From positions 1,612,001 through 1,676,000 of the forward strand of contig NZ_CP036261.1 of NCBI RefSeq assembly GCF_007741475.1: 64,000 nucleotides of DNA, given 5' to 3'. The position numbers and the translations under genes were made by a program. The notes under the pieces are model-generated. The model ran no database searches, was not told where the DNA came from, and was given only the letters and a program-made list of their open reading frames with translations. The DNA is from Rosistilla ulvae (lineage in GTDB: Bacteria; Planctomycetota; Planctomycetia; Pirellulales; Pirellulaceae). Below are positions 1 to 9,400 of this stretch, piece by piece; position 1 is the stretch's first letter, and each line of letters opens with the position of its first letter.

Positions 1-80
1 CTCTCCTCCCGCTGGGAAGAGAGCCTTGTGGATCGCGGATCGATGATCAAAGGTCGCGGCAAACACGCGGCCTCGCGGGA

Positions 81-1622
81 TCAGCTCTCTTCGTCGTCGC
101 CGTCTTGGTCGGCGTTGACCGCTTCGGTCGCATCCCAAGTCTGAGCGGGATTCACCGCGCGAGCCAAGGCTTGTCGCATCACCGAGATCGGCGGTTCCTT
201 GCCAGTGAACAGCTTGTATTGATACGCTGCCTGGCGGATGAACATGTCGACGCCCGTGACAATCTTGCATCCCTTTTGTCGAGCCAGCTTGACCAACAGC
301 GTTTGCCCAGGGTTGTAGATCGTTTCAAATACTGTCGTTTCGGCTCGCAATTGGTTGCCATCGTAGGGTGACTGATCCAGGTTCGGATACATTCCCAACG
401 GCGTTCCGTTGATCAAGATGTCCGCCTCGGGATCATGCCGGTGTTCCCATGCGATCGCGTTGCCGCCAACCGATGCAGCCAGCGCTTCGGCCCGCGCCGG
501 ACTTCTTCCGGTAACGATGATGTCCGCGCCGCGTTGCCGCAATCCCCAAGCGATCGCTCGGCAGACCCCGCCGGCTCCCAACAGCAACGCCGTCTTGCCG
601 CGAAGCGGTTCGTCCGATGAAGCATCGTGCTCGACCGACTCCATCAAACAATCCATCGCCGCGCGGTAATCGGTGTTAAAACCGCGACGTTTGTCGCCAT
701 CGAAGACGATCGTATTGACCGCGCCGATCTCGTGCGCCGAGGCCTCGATTTCAGTCAGGTACTCCATCACCTCTTCTTTGTGCGGGATCGTGACGCTGAG
801 TCCCTTGATCCCCATCCGTTGGCAGTTCTCCATGAAGAAGTCGAGATCTTCGTGGGGAACGCGAAACGGCAGGTAACGATTATTGAGTTGTTGGTGCTTG
901 AAGCCGGCGTTGTGAATCAGCGGGCTGTAGCTGTGCCCGACCGGATCGGCGATCACACCAAACAGCTTCGTATCGGCGTTGATATTTTCAGCGTCGTAGA
1001 CCTTCAACATCTCTTTCCAGCCGACCTGACCGGGAGCCATCGTTCGCTCCGAATCGATCGACGCAAACGTCAACGGCGAACCCCAACTTCCCTGCAGGAT
1101 ACGCGTTGGGGTTCCGAGGTCCCCCATGCAGAGTCCGATCGTCGGGACGTCGGAGCTTTTAACCAGTTCCATCATCCGGAACGTGTCCTCGACGCAATTC
1201 GCCATCGTTGCGATCTTGACCACATCGGCGTCGCGGCGAGCCAATTCGCTGTGCAGTTCGGCCAGGTTATCGGGCGTCGTCTCAAAGTTGTGATAGCTGA
1301 CGATGCGTTTGGTCCGCCCGTACCGCGGCACGGTGTGGGCGATGTCCCCCTCGAGATCGACGTAGTCGACTCCCGAAGCGATCGCCGAGCGCAACAGCAT
1401 CAACCGATCTTCTTCGCTCCCTTTCCAGCGACCGCCATCCTCGCGGCGGCGACACGTGGCGATCACTTGGCAGTGCTTATCGCCCAGCAAACGATGCAGG
1501 TCGACGGTCCGCGTCAGGTAATCCAACCGCAATTCGACAAGTTTGATCCCCTGTTGGGCGATCCATTCATATTCGGCGATCATTCGTTTATGGCGACCGC
1601 GACCAATGCTGACACAAATCAT
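81..1622 (-). CDS. aroDE: Fused 3-dehydroquinate dehydratase (type I) / shikimate dehydrogenase
   Basis: Catalyses two consecutive cytoplasmic steps of the shikimate pathway: dehydration of 3-dehydroquinate and NADPH-dependent reduction of 3-dehydroshikimate. The N-terminal half is a type I dehydroquinase with the catalytic His in SYHNF and the Schiff-base Lys in VVKIA. The C-terminal half is shikimate dehydrogenase with HSYSPLIHN, the catalytic Lys in TIPHKE, the Asp in GFNTDY and the nucleotide-binding GAGGVCRA. The fused arrangement is known from plants, planctomycetes and chlamydiae; most bacteria have separate genes. The reading frame opens at 1763 with other ATGs at 1694 and 1622. I chose 1622 because the dehydroquinase fold starts exactly there (MICVSIGRG), giving about 513 residues; none of the three starts has a convincing Shine-Dalgarno, so the start is uncertain. 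The C-terminus ends in an acidic tail. Confidence 0.93.
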   Translation of the reverse strand: MICVSIGRGRHKRMIAEYEWIAQQGIKLVELRLDYLTRTVDLHRLLGDKHCQVIATCRRREDGGRWKGSEEDRLMLLRSAIASGVDYVDLEGDIAHTVPRYGRTKRIVSYHNFETTPDNLAELHSELARRDADVVKIATMANCVEDTFRMMELVKSSDVPTIGLCMGDLGTPTRILQGSWGSPLTFASIDSERTMAPGQVGWKEMLKVYDAENINADTKLFGVIADPVGHSYSPLIHNAGFKHQQLNNRYLPFRVPHEDLDFFMENCQRMGIKGLSVTIPHKEEVMEYLTEIEASAHEIGAVNTIVFDGDKRRGFNTDYRAAMDCLMESVEHDASSDEPLRGKTALLLGAGGVCRAIAWGLRQRGADIIVTGRSPARAEALAASVGGNAIAWEHRHDPEADILINGTPLGMYPNLDQSPYDGNQLRAETTVFETIYNPGQTLLVKLARQKGCKIVTGVDMFIRQAAYQYKLFTGKEPPISVMRQALARAVNPAQTWDATEAVNADQDGDDEES

Positions 1623-1852
1623 AAAGTCCGACTTAAACCTGGTGACAGGAGCGATTTTCGAAGTAATAACGGTATCGGATCCGTTGCTGTCCATGGCCAC
1701 AGATCTTACCAAGGGTTGTCTGATGTGTACAAAAATCTCTGCAATGGTTGCCGCGCCAGGCATCCCTTGTCATCCGATACACTTTAATCGACGCGAAGAA
1801 AGTTCGTCAGATACGCCCCCGACGAATTTGAAAAGTCAGAAAATTTGGCAGT

Positions 1853-1883
1853 TTGCACCCCCTGGGACCGTTCCCGGTATAAT
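1853..1883 (+). promoter_or_regulatory. Candidate sigma-70 promoter upstream of the PQQ-propeller gene
   Basis: A perfect TATAAT at 1878-1883 is preceded by TTGCAC at 1853-1858, with a 19-bp spacer, slightly longer than ideal. It lies about 165 bp before the ATG at 2048, inside the 425-bp divergent interval between aroDE and the propeller gene. Nothing else in that interval looks coding. Confidence 0.4.
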
Positions 1884-2047
1884 GAATCGGCATTCGCTGG
1901 CCACCAGGCTGCCGATTGCCCCTGCCGATTTGAAACCACTCCCGACCGCGGGCTCCTTCGTCAACGCGATCTCACGCGGCTCATCCGCCTTGGACGCGCT
2001 GCAGTTCAGCCCCGCGCAGCTCACAGCAACCCTCGATTAGCGACGCG

Positions 2048-3163
2048 ATGCAGCCTTTGAAAACAGATGGCATTCTCCTGGCCAGCCTCCTCTGCGTGGC
2101 GACGGTCTCCAATTGCTTGGCCCAGTGGCCGGTCCAACGCGGCAATCTCGCAGCGACTGGAGCCGTCGAGACCGCGCTCCCCGAAACGCTTTCCCTGCTT
2201 TGGGACTTCGCCGATGCGGCCGCTTTCGAAGCGACCCCGGTGATCGATGCGGGGCGGATCTACGCCGCCGATACCGAAGGGAACGTATTCTGCCTGAACC
2301 TGGCCGATGGCAAGCTGATCTGGAAGGTCTCGATCGATACCGGTTTTCTCGCGGCCCCGGCGATCCAAGGGGATACGTTGGTTCTGGGCGATTACGACGG
2401 CATGGTCTACGCCCTTTCGACGGCCGACGGCAGCCAGCGTTGGAAATTCGAAGCTGACGGGCAGATCGATTCCGGAGCGATGTTCCATGGCGAGAAAGTC
2501 CTGATCACCTCCGAAGCGGGCAAACTGCACGCGTTGAAGCTGACCGACGGCTCGGTCGTCTGGGAATACGAAACCGCCGACCAAATCCGCTGCTCCGCCA
2601 CCGTTGCGGGGGACCGAACTTTCCTGGGCGGCTGCGACAGCCAGCTGCATGTCGTCGATCTGAACACCGGCAAAAAGGCGTCCGCCCCGATGCCCTTGGA
2701 AAGTCCGACCAACAGCACGCCGGCGGTTGTCGGTCCGCTAGCCTTTTTGCCAACCTACGGCGGACACGTGTTTGCCTTCGATTGGCAAAAGGGGACTCGT
2801 AAGTGGACCTATGAAGACCCCGAGAAATCGCAAGAATACAGAAGCAGCGCCGCGGCAACCGACAAGGTTGTCGTCGTCAGCAGCCAAGGCAAACGTGTGA
2901 CGGCGCTCGACACTTCCAGCGGAAAACAGCTCTGGCAGACCACGGTCCGCCGCCGCGCCGACGCATCTCCCGTGATCGCCGGCGACAGCGTGCTGCTGGC
3001 CGCCACCGATGGCCGCTTGTACCGGTTCAACCTGCATGACGGCAAACAGACCTGGCAATATGAAGTCAAAGGAGCTCTGCTAGCATCCCCCGCGATCGCC
3101 GACGGAAAGCTGATTCTCACGACCGAAGAGGGACATGTGCTCTGCTTCGGCGGCAAGCAATGA
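2048..3163 (+). CDS. Secreted PQQ-binding-like beta-propeller repeat protein
   Basis: A 371-residue protein with an N-terminal signal peptide (hydrophobic LLASLLCVATVSNCLA, cleavage near residue 25), predicted to be periplasmic or surface exposed. The rest is a series of PQQ-like/outer-membrane-assembly-type propeller blades recognisable by repeats such as YAADTEGNVFCLNLADGKL, VYALSTADGSQRW, VTALDTSSGKQLW and LYRFNLHDGKQTW, about seven or eight in all. There are no calcium or PQQ ligands of methanol dehydrogenases and no attached catalytic domain, so a binding or scaffold role is more likely than dehydrogenase activity. The family is widespread and expanded in planctomycetes, and its exact function is unknown. 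It is monocistronic, 220 bp from the next gene. The start is the first ATG before the signal peptide. Confidence 0.8.
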   Translation: MQPLKTDGILLASLLCVATVSNCLAQWPVQRGNLAATGAVETALPETLSLLWDFADAAAFEATPVIDAGRIYAADTEGNVFCLNLADGKLIWKVSIDTGFLAAPAIQGDTLVLGDYDGMVYALSTADGSQRWKFEADGQIDSGAMFHGEKVLITSEAGKLHALKLTDGSVVWEYETADQIRCSATVAGDRTFLGGCDSQLHVVDLNTGKKASAPMPLESPTNSTPAVVGPLAFLPTYGGHVFAFDWQKGTRKWTYEDPEKSQEYRSSAAATDKVVVVSSQGKRVTALDTSSGKQLWQTTVRRRADASPVIAGDSVLLAATDGRLYRFNLHDGKQTWQYEVKGALLASPAIADGKLILTTEEGHVLCFGGKQ

Positions 3164-3385
3164 CCGCCGAGCCATTAAGCGTTTGTGTTTCGGCTGGCAC
3201 CTCCCCGTTGAAACACGGATTTGCCATAGGCAATGGCTGTCGAGAACTTGATTTACTAGTAAACTGTTAAGCAGCTCGGGCCGAAGAATGCATGCGGGTT
3301 GTCGATTCCAACCGTAGTCCGCGTCGCTCGGGACGTTTATCGTCTTCCCGCACCGACCCCATCCGACCACCAAAAGAGAGATTCC

Positions 3386-4696
3386 ATGAGCACCACCGAT
3401 TCCAAAACTGAAGTCGGCAGCTATTTCATCTCCAACTACCCTCCTTATTCTCAGTGGACGGTCGACGCCCTGCCAACTGTCGAGCAGACGCTCGGCAGCG
3501 CCCCCAAGCCCGACACGCCGCTAGGCTTGTACCTGCACATCCCGTTCTGCCGCAAACGCTGCAAGTTCTGTTACTTCAAGGTCTTCACCGACGTCAAAGC
3601 GCCCGAGGTGCAACGCTACGTCGATGCGCTCTGCAGCGAGATCGAAATGGTCAGCCAGTTGCCCGTAATGGGCGATCGTCCGTTCCGATTCGTCTACTTC
3701 GGCGGCGGCACCCCTAGCTTCCTTAGCCCTAAGCAATTGACGGCGCTGTCGGAACGCCTGCACCGCCACATCACTTGGGATGGCGCCGAAGAGGTGACGT
3801 TTGAATGCGAACCGGGCACGCTCAGCGAGACCAAGGTCAAGACGCTTCGCGAAACCTTGGGCGTCACGCGGCTGAGCCTTGGTGTAGAGAACTTCACCGA
3901 TTCGGTGCTCGAAGAAAATGGCCGCGCTCACCTTTCCAAACAGGTCTACACTGCCTGGGAATGGATCGAAGCTGCCAATTTCAATAACGTGAACATCGAC
4001 CTGATCTCGGGAATGGTCGGCGAGACATGGGACAATTGGAAGTACAACATCGAGAAGGTGATCGAACTGAGTCCCGAAAGCGTCACGATCTACCAGATGG
4101 AATTGCCGTTTAACACGGTCTACTCCAAAGACATTTTGGGCAACAAGATCGAGACGCCCGTCGCCGATTGGCCGACCAAACGAGCTTGGGTTGCGTATGC
4201 GTATGAAGAGCTGAAGAAGGTCGGTTACAGCGTCAGTAGCGCGTACACGATGATCAAGGATCCCAACAAAATCAGCTTCAGCTATCGCGACAATCTGTGG
4301 CGTGGCAGCGATTTGTTAGCCACCGGGATCGCCAGCTTTGGCCACGCCCAAGGCGTTCACTACCAAAACCTGCCCGGTATGGAACAGTATCTGGGCGCGA
4401 TCGAAGAGGGCCGTTTGCCGCTGGGACGCGGTTTCCAACCGACCGAGCATCAGATGCTGATCCGCGAGATGGTTTTGCTGCTGAAGAAGGGCGTGCTGGA
4501 TGTCGGTTATTTCCGCCAGAAGTTTGGCGTCGACGTGATCGATAGCTGGCGCGAAGTTTGGCAAGGTTACGCCGACCAGGGGCTGCTGAGCTTCAACGAC
4601 GACCAAGTCGAATTGACGATGGATGGCCTGTTGCGTGCCGATTCGCTGTTGCCCGCGTTCTTTGAGCCCGAGCACCAAGGGGTTCGCTACACATGA
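3386..4696 (+). CDS. HemN/HemW-family radical SAM protein (probably not a true coproporphyrinogen oxidase)
   Basis: A 436-residue cytosolic radical SAM protein with the cluster motif CRKRCKFC (Cys 55, 59, 62; CxxxCxxC) and the SAM-binding YFGGGTPS. The overall layout (barrel, then a C-terminal winged-helix-like domain from about residue 350) is that of HemN/HemW. The haem-binding HNxxYW motif of HemW is not present; the equivalent stretch reads YRDNLWRGSDLLATG, so neither haem chaperone nor oxidase function can be assumed. The ATG at 3386 is preceded by AGAGAG and starts the natural N-terminus; an in-frame upstream start at 3299 gives an unconvincing extension. The stop codon overlaps the start of the lipoyl-protein gene (ATGA), so the two are translationally coupled, which points to a joint function. 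Confidence 0.85.
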   Translation: MSTTDSKTEVGSYFISNYPPYSQWTVDALPTVEQTLGSAPKPDTPLGLYLHIPFCRKRCKFCYFKVFTDVKAPEVQRYVDALCSEIEMVSQLPVMGDRPFRFVYFGGGTPSFLSPKQLTALSERLHRHITWDGAEEVTFECEPGTLSETKVKTLRETLGVTRLSLGVENFTDSVLEENGRAHLSKQVYTAWEWIEAANFNNVNIDLISGMVGETWDNWKYNIEKVIELSPESVTIYQMELPFNTVYSKDILGNKIETPVADWPTKRAWVAYAYEELKKVGYSVSSAYTMIKDPNKISFSYRDNLWRGSDLLATGIASFGHAQGVHYQNLPGMEQYLGAIEEGRLPLGRGFQPTEHQMLIREMVLLLKKGVLDVGYFRQKFGVDVIDSWREVWQGYADQGLLSFNDDQVELTMDGLLRADSLLPAFFEPEHQGVRYT

Positions 4697-5172
4697 GCGA
4701 GTCTGTCGAGTCGAACGACTCGCTGGTCTTCAGCATGGGAGAGTTCCAAGCGAGCTTTCCGCAAGACCGTCTGTATGCCAAGAACCATATGTGGGCGATG
4801 CCTACCGATGCGGGACGCTTCCGTTTCGGATTGTCCGCCTATGCAGTTCGGCTGCTGCAGGACGTCTACTTCCTCGACTGGATCGTCGACGCCGGGGCGA
4901 CGATCGCCGCCAGCGAGAACATCGGCAGCATCGAGAGCAAGAAGGCCGAGAGCGATCTCTATTCGCCGCTTGCCGGCCGGCTGACGGCGATCAATCCGGA
5001 AGCCTTGGACGATCCTTCGGCGATCAACGCGGAACCTTATGCGGCCGGTTGGTTGATCGAAGTCGAAACCGACGACGCCAGCCGTCTGCTCGATCCGGTC
5101 GCCTATCTGAAGCATCTCGACTCCGCCTGGGAAGTCGCTCAGCGAACGATCAAAGGCCAGGCGAACCAGTAG
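4693..5172 (+). CDS. GcvH-like lipoyl-carrier protein
   Basis: A 159-residue protein of the glycine cleavage H-protein family. The lipoylation hairpin is recognisable as GSIESKKAESDLYSPLAG, with Lys84 at the position of the lipoyl lysine in canonical ESVKAASD sequences. The fold marker NHMWAM matches the H-protein HxWV strand. It is longer than normal GcvH (about 127 residues), with an acidic extension of about 20 residues at the N-terminus. No gcvT or gcvP is adjacent; instead it overlaps the radical SAM gene by four bases. It may therefore be a dedicated lipoyl carrier for, or substrate of, that enzyme rather than part of glycine cleavage. The partner is inferred from gene order only. Confidence 0.8.
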   Translation: MSESVESNDSLVFSMGEFQASFPQDRLYAKNHMWAMPTDAGRFRFGLSAYAVRLLQDVYFLDWIVDAGATIAASENIGSIESKKAESDLYSPLAGRLTAINPEALDDPSAINAEPYAAGWLIEVETDDASRLLDPVAYLKHLDSAWEVAQRTIKGQANQ

Positions 5173-5181
5173 ATCACCGCG

Positions 5182-5266
5182 CTGGAGTCAAGGCTTCAGC
5201 CGACGGCGCGCTGGAGTCGAGGCTTCAGCCGACAAAACGCATCTTCGGCTGAAGCCTCGACTCCAG
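5182..5266. repeat. Dispersed palindromic repeat: two direct arms and one inverted arm
   Basis: CTGGAGTCGAGGCTTCAGC-type arms occur at 5182-5203 and 5211-5232 in direct orientation and at 5245-5266 inverted. The last two form a near-perfect 22-bp stem with a 12-nt loop. It lies between convergent genes and could act as a bidirectional terminator. Relatives occur at 23674-23732, 25165-25185 and 26065-26122. Confidence 0.8.
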
Positions 5267-5274
5267 CAATCTCC

Positions 5275-6195
5275 TTAAAACGTCACCCCGGCGTTGCCGA
5301 ACATCCCGGCGTCGAAGTCGTATTCGTCTCCCGATTCGTATTCGATCGTTCTCGCAAACGCGAGCCCCAGCTCGGCAAACCAGCCTCGCCCGCCATCGCG
5401 AATCTGTTCGACGCCGAGCATTGTGCGGATGTCGCCGAGCGTCAGTTCGTCGTCTCGCCCATCGCTGCGCCGGACGTTGAACGTATTGCCGCCGGGAGCG
5501 ATCGAGGCGTAGGCCCAGGTTTCACTGAGCGGTCCGTTCTTGGCGATCCGACGCATCAGACGCGGTCGCGGGAACATCAACTCCAGTCGCCAATCTGCAT
5601 TCGGCCGCCAATCGAGCCCAACCGCCGGCAGCACCGGCAGGTCGTCGCGGCCGAGATAAGCGGCACCAAACGAAACGGTTAAGACTTCGGGAATCCATTC
5701 CCACGCGATCACACCAAATCCGGACAACCGCCACGAGCTGTCTTCGGTTTCAAAATCGGTCCGCAATTGGGGCGAAACCATCGCCAAAATCGAGAGCCCC
5801 GGTTTCCATTGATATCGCGTGAAGAGAGACACTCCGGTCTCGTACAGCCGATCTGGCACATCGATCGCATCGCCAGCGTTGACAAAATATTGCCGAAAGC
5901 TGGGCGTCAGCACCAACAAATTCTGAAAGCTGCCCAAGGGGACCGCCAACCGCGCAGAGACTTTGTAGTCGGCGATCGACAGCGCGTTCTCACCAGCATC
6001 GCTGACGTAGCCGCCCGAGAGAATCACACCTTGGAACATGCTTTTGCGAAACCGCACGACCGGTTGATCGTCCCAAGCCAGCTCTGCCTCCGGCTCCTGC
6101 CCCACGCTATCGATCGCCATCAGGCAAACCGTGATCCCGGCCAAGGCAGTAGCGCGAAGCACGCGTCGGACCAGCTGGCAGATGAGCGAATCCAT
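5275..6195 (-). CDS. Probable outer-membrane beta-barrel-like protein (DUF6268-type)
   Basis: About 306 residues from the ATG at 6195; an in-frame start at 6264 would add 23 residues. The N-terminus carries a signal peptide (VLRATALAGITVCLMAIDSVGQ). The mature part is rich in alternating aromatic and polar strands such as FGVIAWEWIPEVLTVSFGAAYLG and ends in the C-terminal aromatic pattern NAGVTF, as in outer-membrane barrels. This resembles a family of planctomycete proteins known only as a domain of unknown function. It sits alone between the convergent lipoyl-protein gene and the secretin. No substrate or enzymatic motif is visible; location in the outer membrane is inference. Confidence 0.65.
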   Translation of the reverse strand: MDSLICQLVRRVLRATALAGITVCLMAIDSVGQEPEAELAWDDQPVVRFRKSMFQGVILSGGYVSDAGENALSIADYKVSARLAVPLGSFQNLLVLTPSFRQYFVNAGDAIDVPDRLYETGVSLFTRYQWKPGLSILAMVSPQLRTDFETEDSSWRLSGFGVIAWEWIPEVLTVSFGAAYLGRDDLPVLPAVGLDWRPNADWRLELMFPRPRLMRRIAKNGPLSETWAYASIAPGGNTFNVRRSDGRDDELTLGDIRTMLGVEQIRDGGRGWFAELGLAFARTIEYESGDEYDFDAGMFGNAGVTF

Positions 6196-6406
6196 CGTCG
6201 TAAGCCCAAAGAAATGCTCGGAGTCGAGAAAATGCCCAAGCCCAGATGCGACGCGGCTGGGCAAGTCATTCTGTTGTATCGAGAGTGGAACGCTGGGCCA
6301 CAGAATGCTCTGCAGCCAGCGGTCCGCTCTATCTACAAAAAACCGCAGGAGCAGCGTCGTGAAACGCGACTCCTGCGGGTCGATAGTCTACAGATTTGGC
6401 AGCCGA

Positions 6407-9400
6407 TTAACGGGTCGGATCGAATCCGGTTTGAGCCAACTCTTCCTCTTCTTGGATGATGATCCGCGGTGTGACCATCAGCATCAAGCTGTTGGTTTCA
6501 CGTCCGGTACCGACGTTCTTAAACAGTCGGCTGATGTACGGGATCTTGCTCAAGATCGGCACACCCTGCTCGGATCGTGTTTCACGCAATCGCTTGATAC
6601 CACCCAACAAGATCGTTCCGCCATCGGGAACACTGACCGTTGTCGAAACCGAAGTAAACGCGAAGGTCGGCAACTGGACCGTGGTACCTTCGTTGGTTTC
6701 TTCCTCGGATACCTCTTCGTCTTGTTCGTCGATCACACCATCGTTGTTGGTGTCGCGGCGAGACGAATTGCTACTCGACGAACGACCTTCGAACGTAAAC
6801 GTGTCGACGTCACCGATCTGGCTGAAGAACGGTACCAGCGTCAGTCGGACGAAGCGTCGGTCGTCGCTGACCACCGCTTGCACGTTCAACGCAGTACCTT
6901 CGTTCAAGACCACGATGATCGGCTGTTGAGCGACGGCAAAGTCACCGACGATCGGCGTCACGCTGATCACAAACGGTCGTTGCGATTGATCGTTGATCGA
7001 AGCGATCTGGCCATCGAACAGCGTCACCTTAGGTGCCTGCAGAACGTTTGTTCGGCTGTCACCCTGAGCGGCTTCGAGGAAGAAGAACGCTTCGATGTCG
7101 CTGAGGATCGCAAAACCGATGCTGGCCGCGGATCCTTGATCGAATCCACCAAAGGCTGGAATCGACGCTCCGAAGCTGCCTTGGTTGAAGGCAAAGTCGA
7201 AGTCGGCGGTCGGCGTGCCGGCGGCATCTCCGATACCGATCGCAACCGAAGGACCGCGGTCGTCCAGTGGCAGTTCGTCGACGTTGTCGTCGAATTCAGC
7301 GTTAAAGCTGAGTCCGATACGCTCGAAGAAGTTGTCGGCCAACGAGATGAAGCGAACTTCGATCGTGACCTGCAAGTTCTGCAGCTTACGCAACGATTCC
7401 AACAGTTGAGTGATCTGGTCGTGTACTTCGCTGGTTGTACTGATCACCAAGCTCAAGTTCGCCGGATAAGGACTCATCGTACTTGGCCCCCCCAACGCTT
7501 CCCAAGTATCGGGAATGACGGTGGTTTGGATCAATTCCATCAGCGAATCAAAGTCGGCGATCGCACCACCACCCATCGAACCGGGCTGGGTGGTTTGACC
7601 TTGATGTCCGCCGTTGCCGCCAAATCCAAACGCTCCCGGGGCGGTGAAGCCACCTTGAGCCAAGATGTTGGGGTTCATGGTGGTCGGCGACATCGGCGTG
7701 TTGTTCGACGCTAGGCCGGTCAACGATACGGGCATCGTGTTCACGTTTAAGCGATTGTTCGCCATCGCGTGAGCCGCTTGAATGGCTCCCGCCAAACCGG
7801 TCTCGTACGAAGTCGTAAAGTTAGGAATCGGCAGCACCAAGGAGGCGACGCGATAGGTCACAGGATAGACGTCCGAACGCTGCATCTCGCGGCTGGTAAC
7901 CATCAAGACTTCGTTGCGGATCACATAGCTCAAATCCAAGGGGCTGAGGATCAATTGCAAGGCACTGCGTAGCGAGATCGGTTGGCTCAGATCGATGCTG
8001 ACCGATTGATCGCGAGTCATATTGAAGGCCGACAGAGCGCGATCGTCGATGTGCATCGGCACGCCGGTCATCTTGCTCAACGTGTCGATCACTTCGCCAA
8101 GCGGTCGGTTGTCGAAACGCACTTCCACAGGAGTCGTCAAACGACTTTCAATTTCGAGTTCACGAGGGCCCATGCGACGGTTGGCCGCACGTTCACGCTG
8201 CAATCGCGTGGTGCTCATCGGTGCCCATTGGCGAGCATCGGCGAACTTCAATGGATTGCGATCGTCGAAAGGAATCGACGATTCATCGACCGCCTGCAGC
8301 GTATCGACAAATCCAATCTCCTTCTTGCCCTTGATCTCTTCGGCTTGATTCAAACGGATGCCCATTCGCGAGTTGTGCCACAACAGCGTTGCGATCGGCG
8401 AATCGGGTTTCAGTTCATTGACTTGTTTGGCGATGATCTCCGCTTCGGGATATCGTTGGTCGTCCATCAATTCGTTGAACTGCTCAACCAATTGCGAAAC
8501 CTTCTCGTCCAATTCGATCAAGTCGAACTGTTCTTGGTTGATCTCTTCGCGAATCCGCGTGTTGGTCATGTCCAGATCGATCTGGGCACGATTCTGTTCC
8601 ACGTAGGTCTGTTGAGCGGTGATCTGGCGATCGACCATCGCCAGCATCTGTTGACGCGAGGCCGAATCGGCATCGCTGTTCGCTTCGACACTGCGACGCA
8701 GGCGTTGCAGCCGTTCCAAGGCACCGACCGGATTGTCCTTCTTGGCTTGTTCGACATTTGCCAGTTCGCTGGTGACTTCACGCATCAGTCGTGCTCGAGC
8801 AAGGGTTTGCTCTTGAGTGACAGCATCAAACGCAGCCGTCGGTTCGGCCATCGGACGCGATTCGGTTGCTGGACGCATCAACGTCAGCTTGTCTTTCAAT
8901 TGTTGGCGAGTCGCCGGATCCAGGGTCGCTTCGCTTTTCCAAGCTTCCAGGAACAAAGCTCTCGCTTCGTCGCTGTTCCCCGCCGAAAGGGCTTCGACAC
9001 CCTTGCGATAGGTTTCCGCCGCGTCGTTGGGAACCGGCACTTGCGGCAGGTTCGCTTGAACTTGGACGACTTGTGAATTGTCGTTCGCAGCGTTGTATCC
9101 GCTCTGTTGAACCTGTCCCATGCCAGGGGCGTTGCCGATTGGCATCGTCGCACCGGCTTGAACTACTCCGCCTAATTGTGCGGGATTGGATTGGGCCTGT
9201 TGCGACATCGCTGGCTGACGACGCGACATCGAATCGGCATCCAACATCAATTGCCAAGGGCGTGTCTGGCCGGGACGGAAGGCGGCATCGGGGACTTCCA
9301 GGCTGTCCGCCTGAGTCGCCAATTGTTGGGCGGTGCGGAAATCGCCGCGATCCATCGCCGCCAATCCCAACGCCACCAAGCGACCCGCTTCGGTTAAACG

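Noticed and set aside
627-1787. 386-codon plus-strand open frame opposite aroDE
   Set aside because: It is the antisense shadow of aroDE; composition rich in Arg/His/Asp and without any domain.
3386-4696. Assignment as HemN or HemW
   Set aside because: The HNxxYW haem motif is missing and the partner gene is a lipoyl protein, so the specific name would be unsafe.
6131-7714. 527-codon plus-strand open frame opposite the secretin gene
   Set aside because: Antisense shadow of a clear secretin; GC-rich codon bias of the true gene keeps the opposite frame open.
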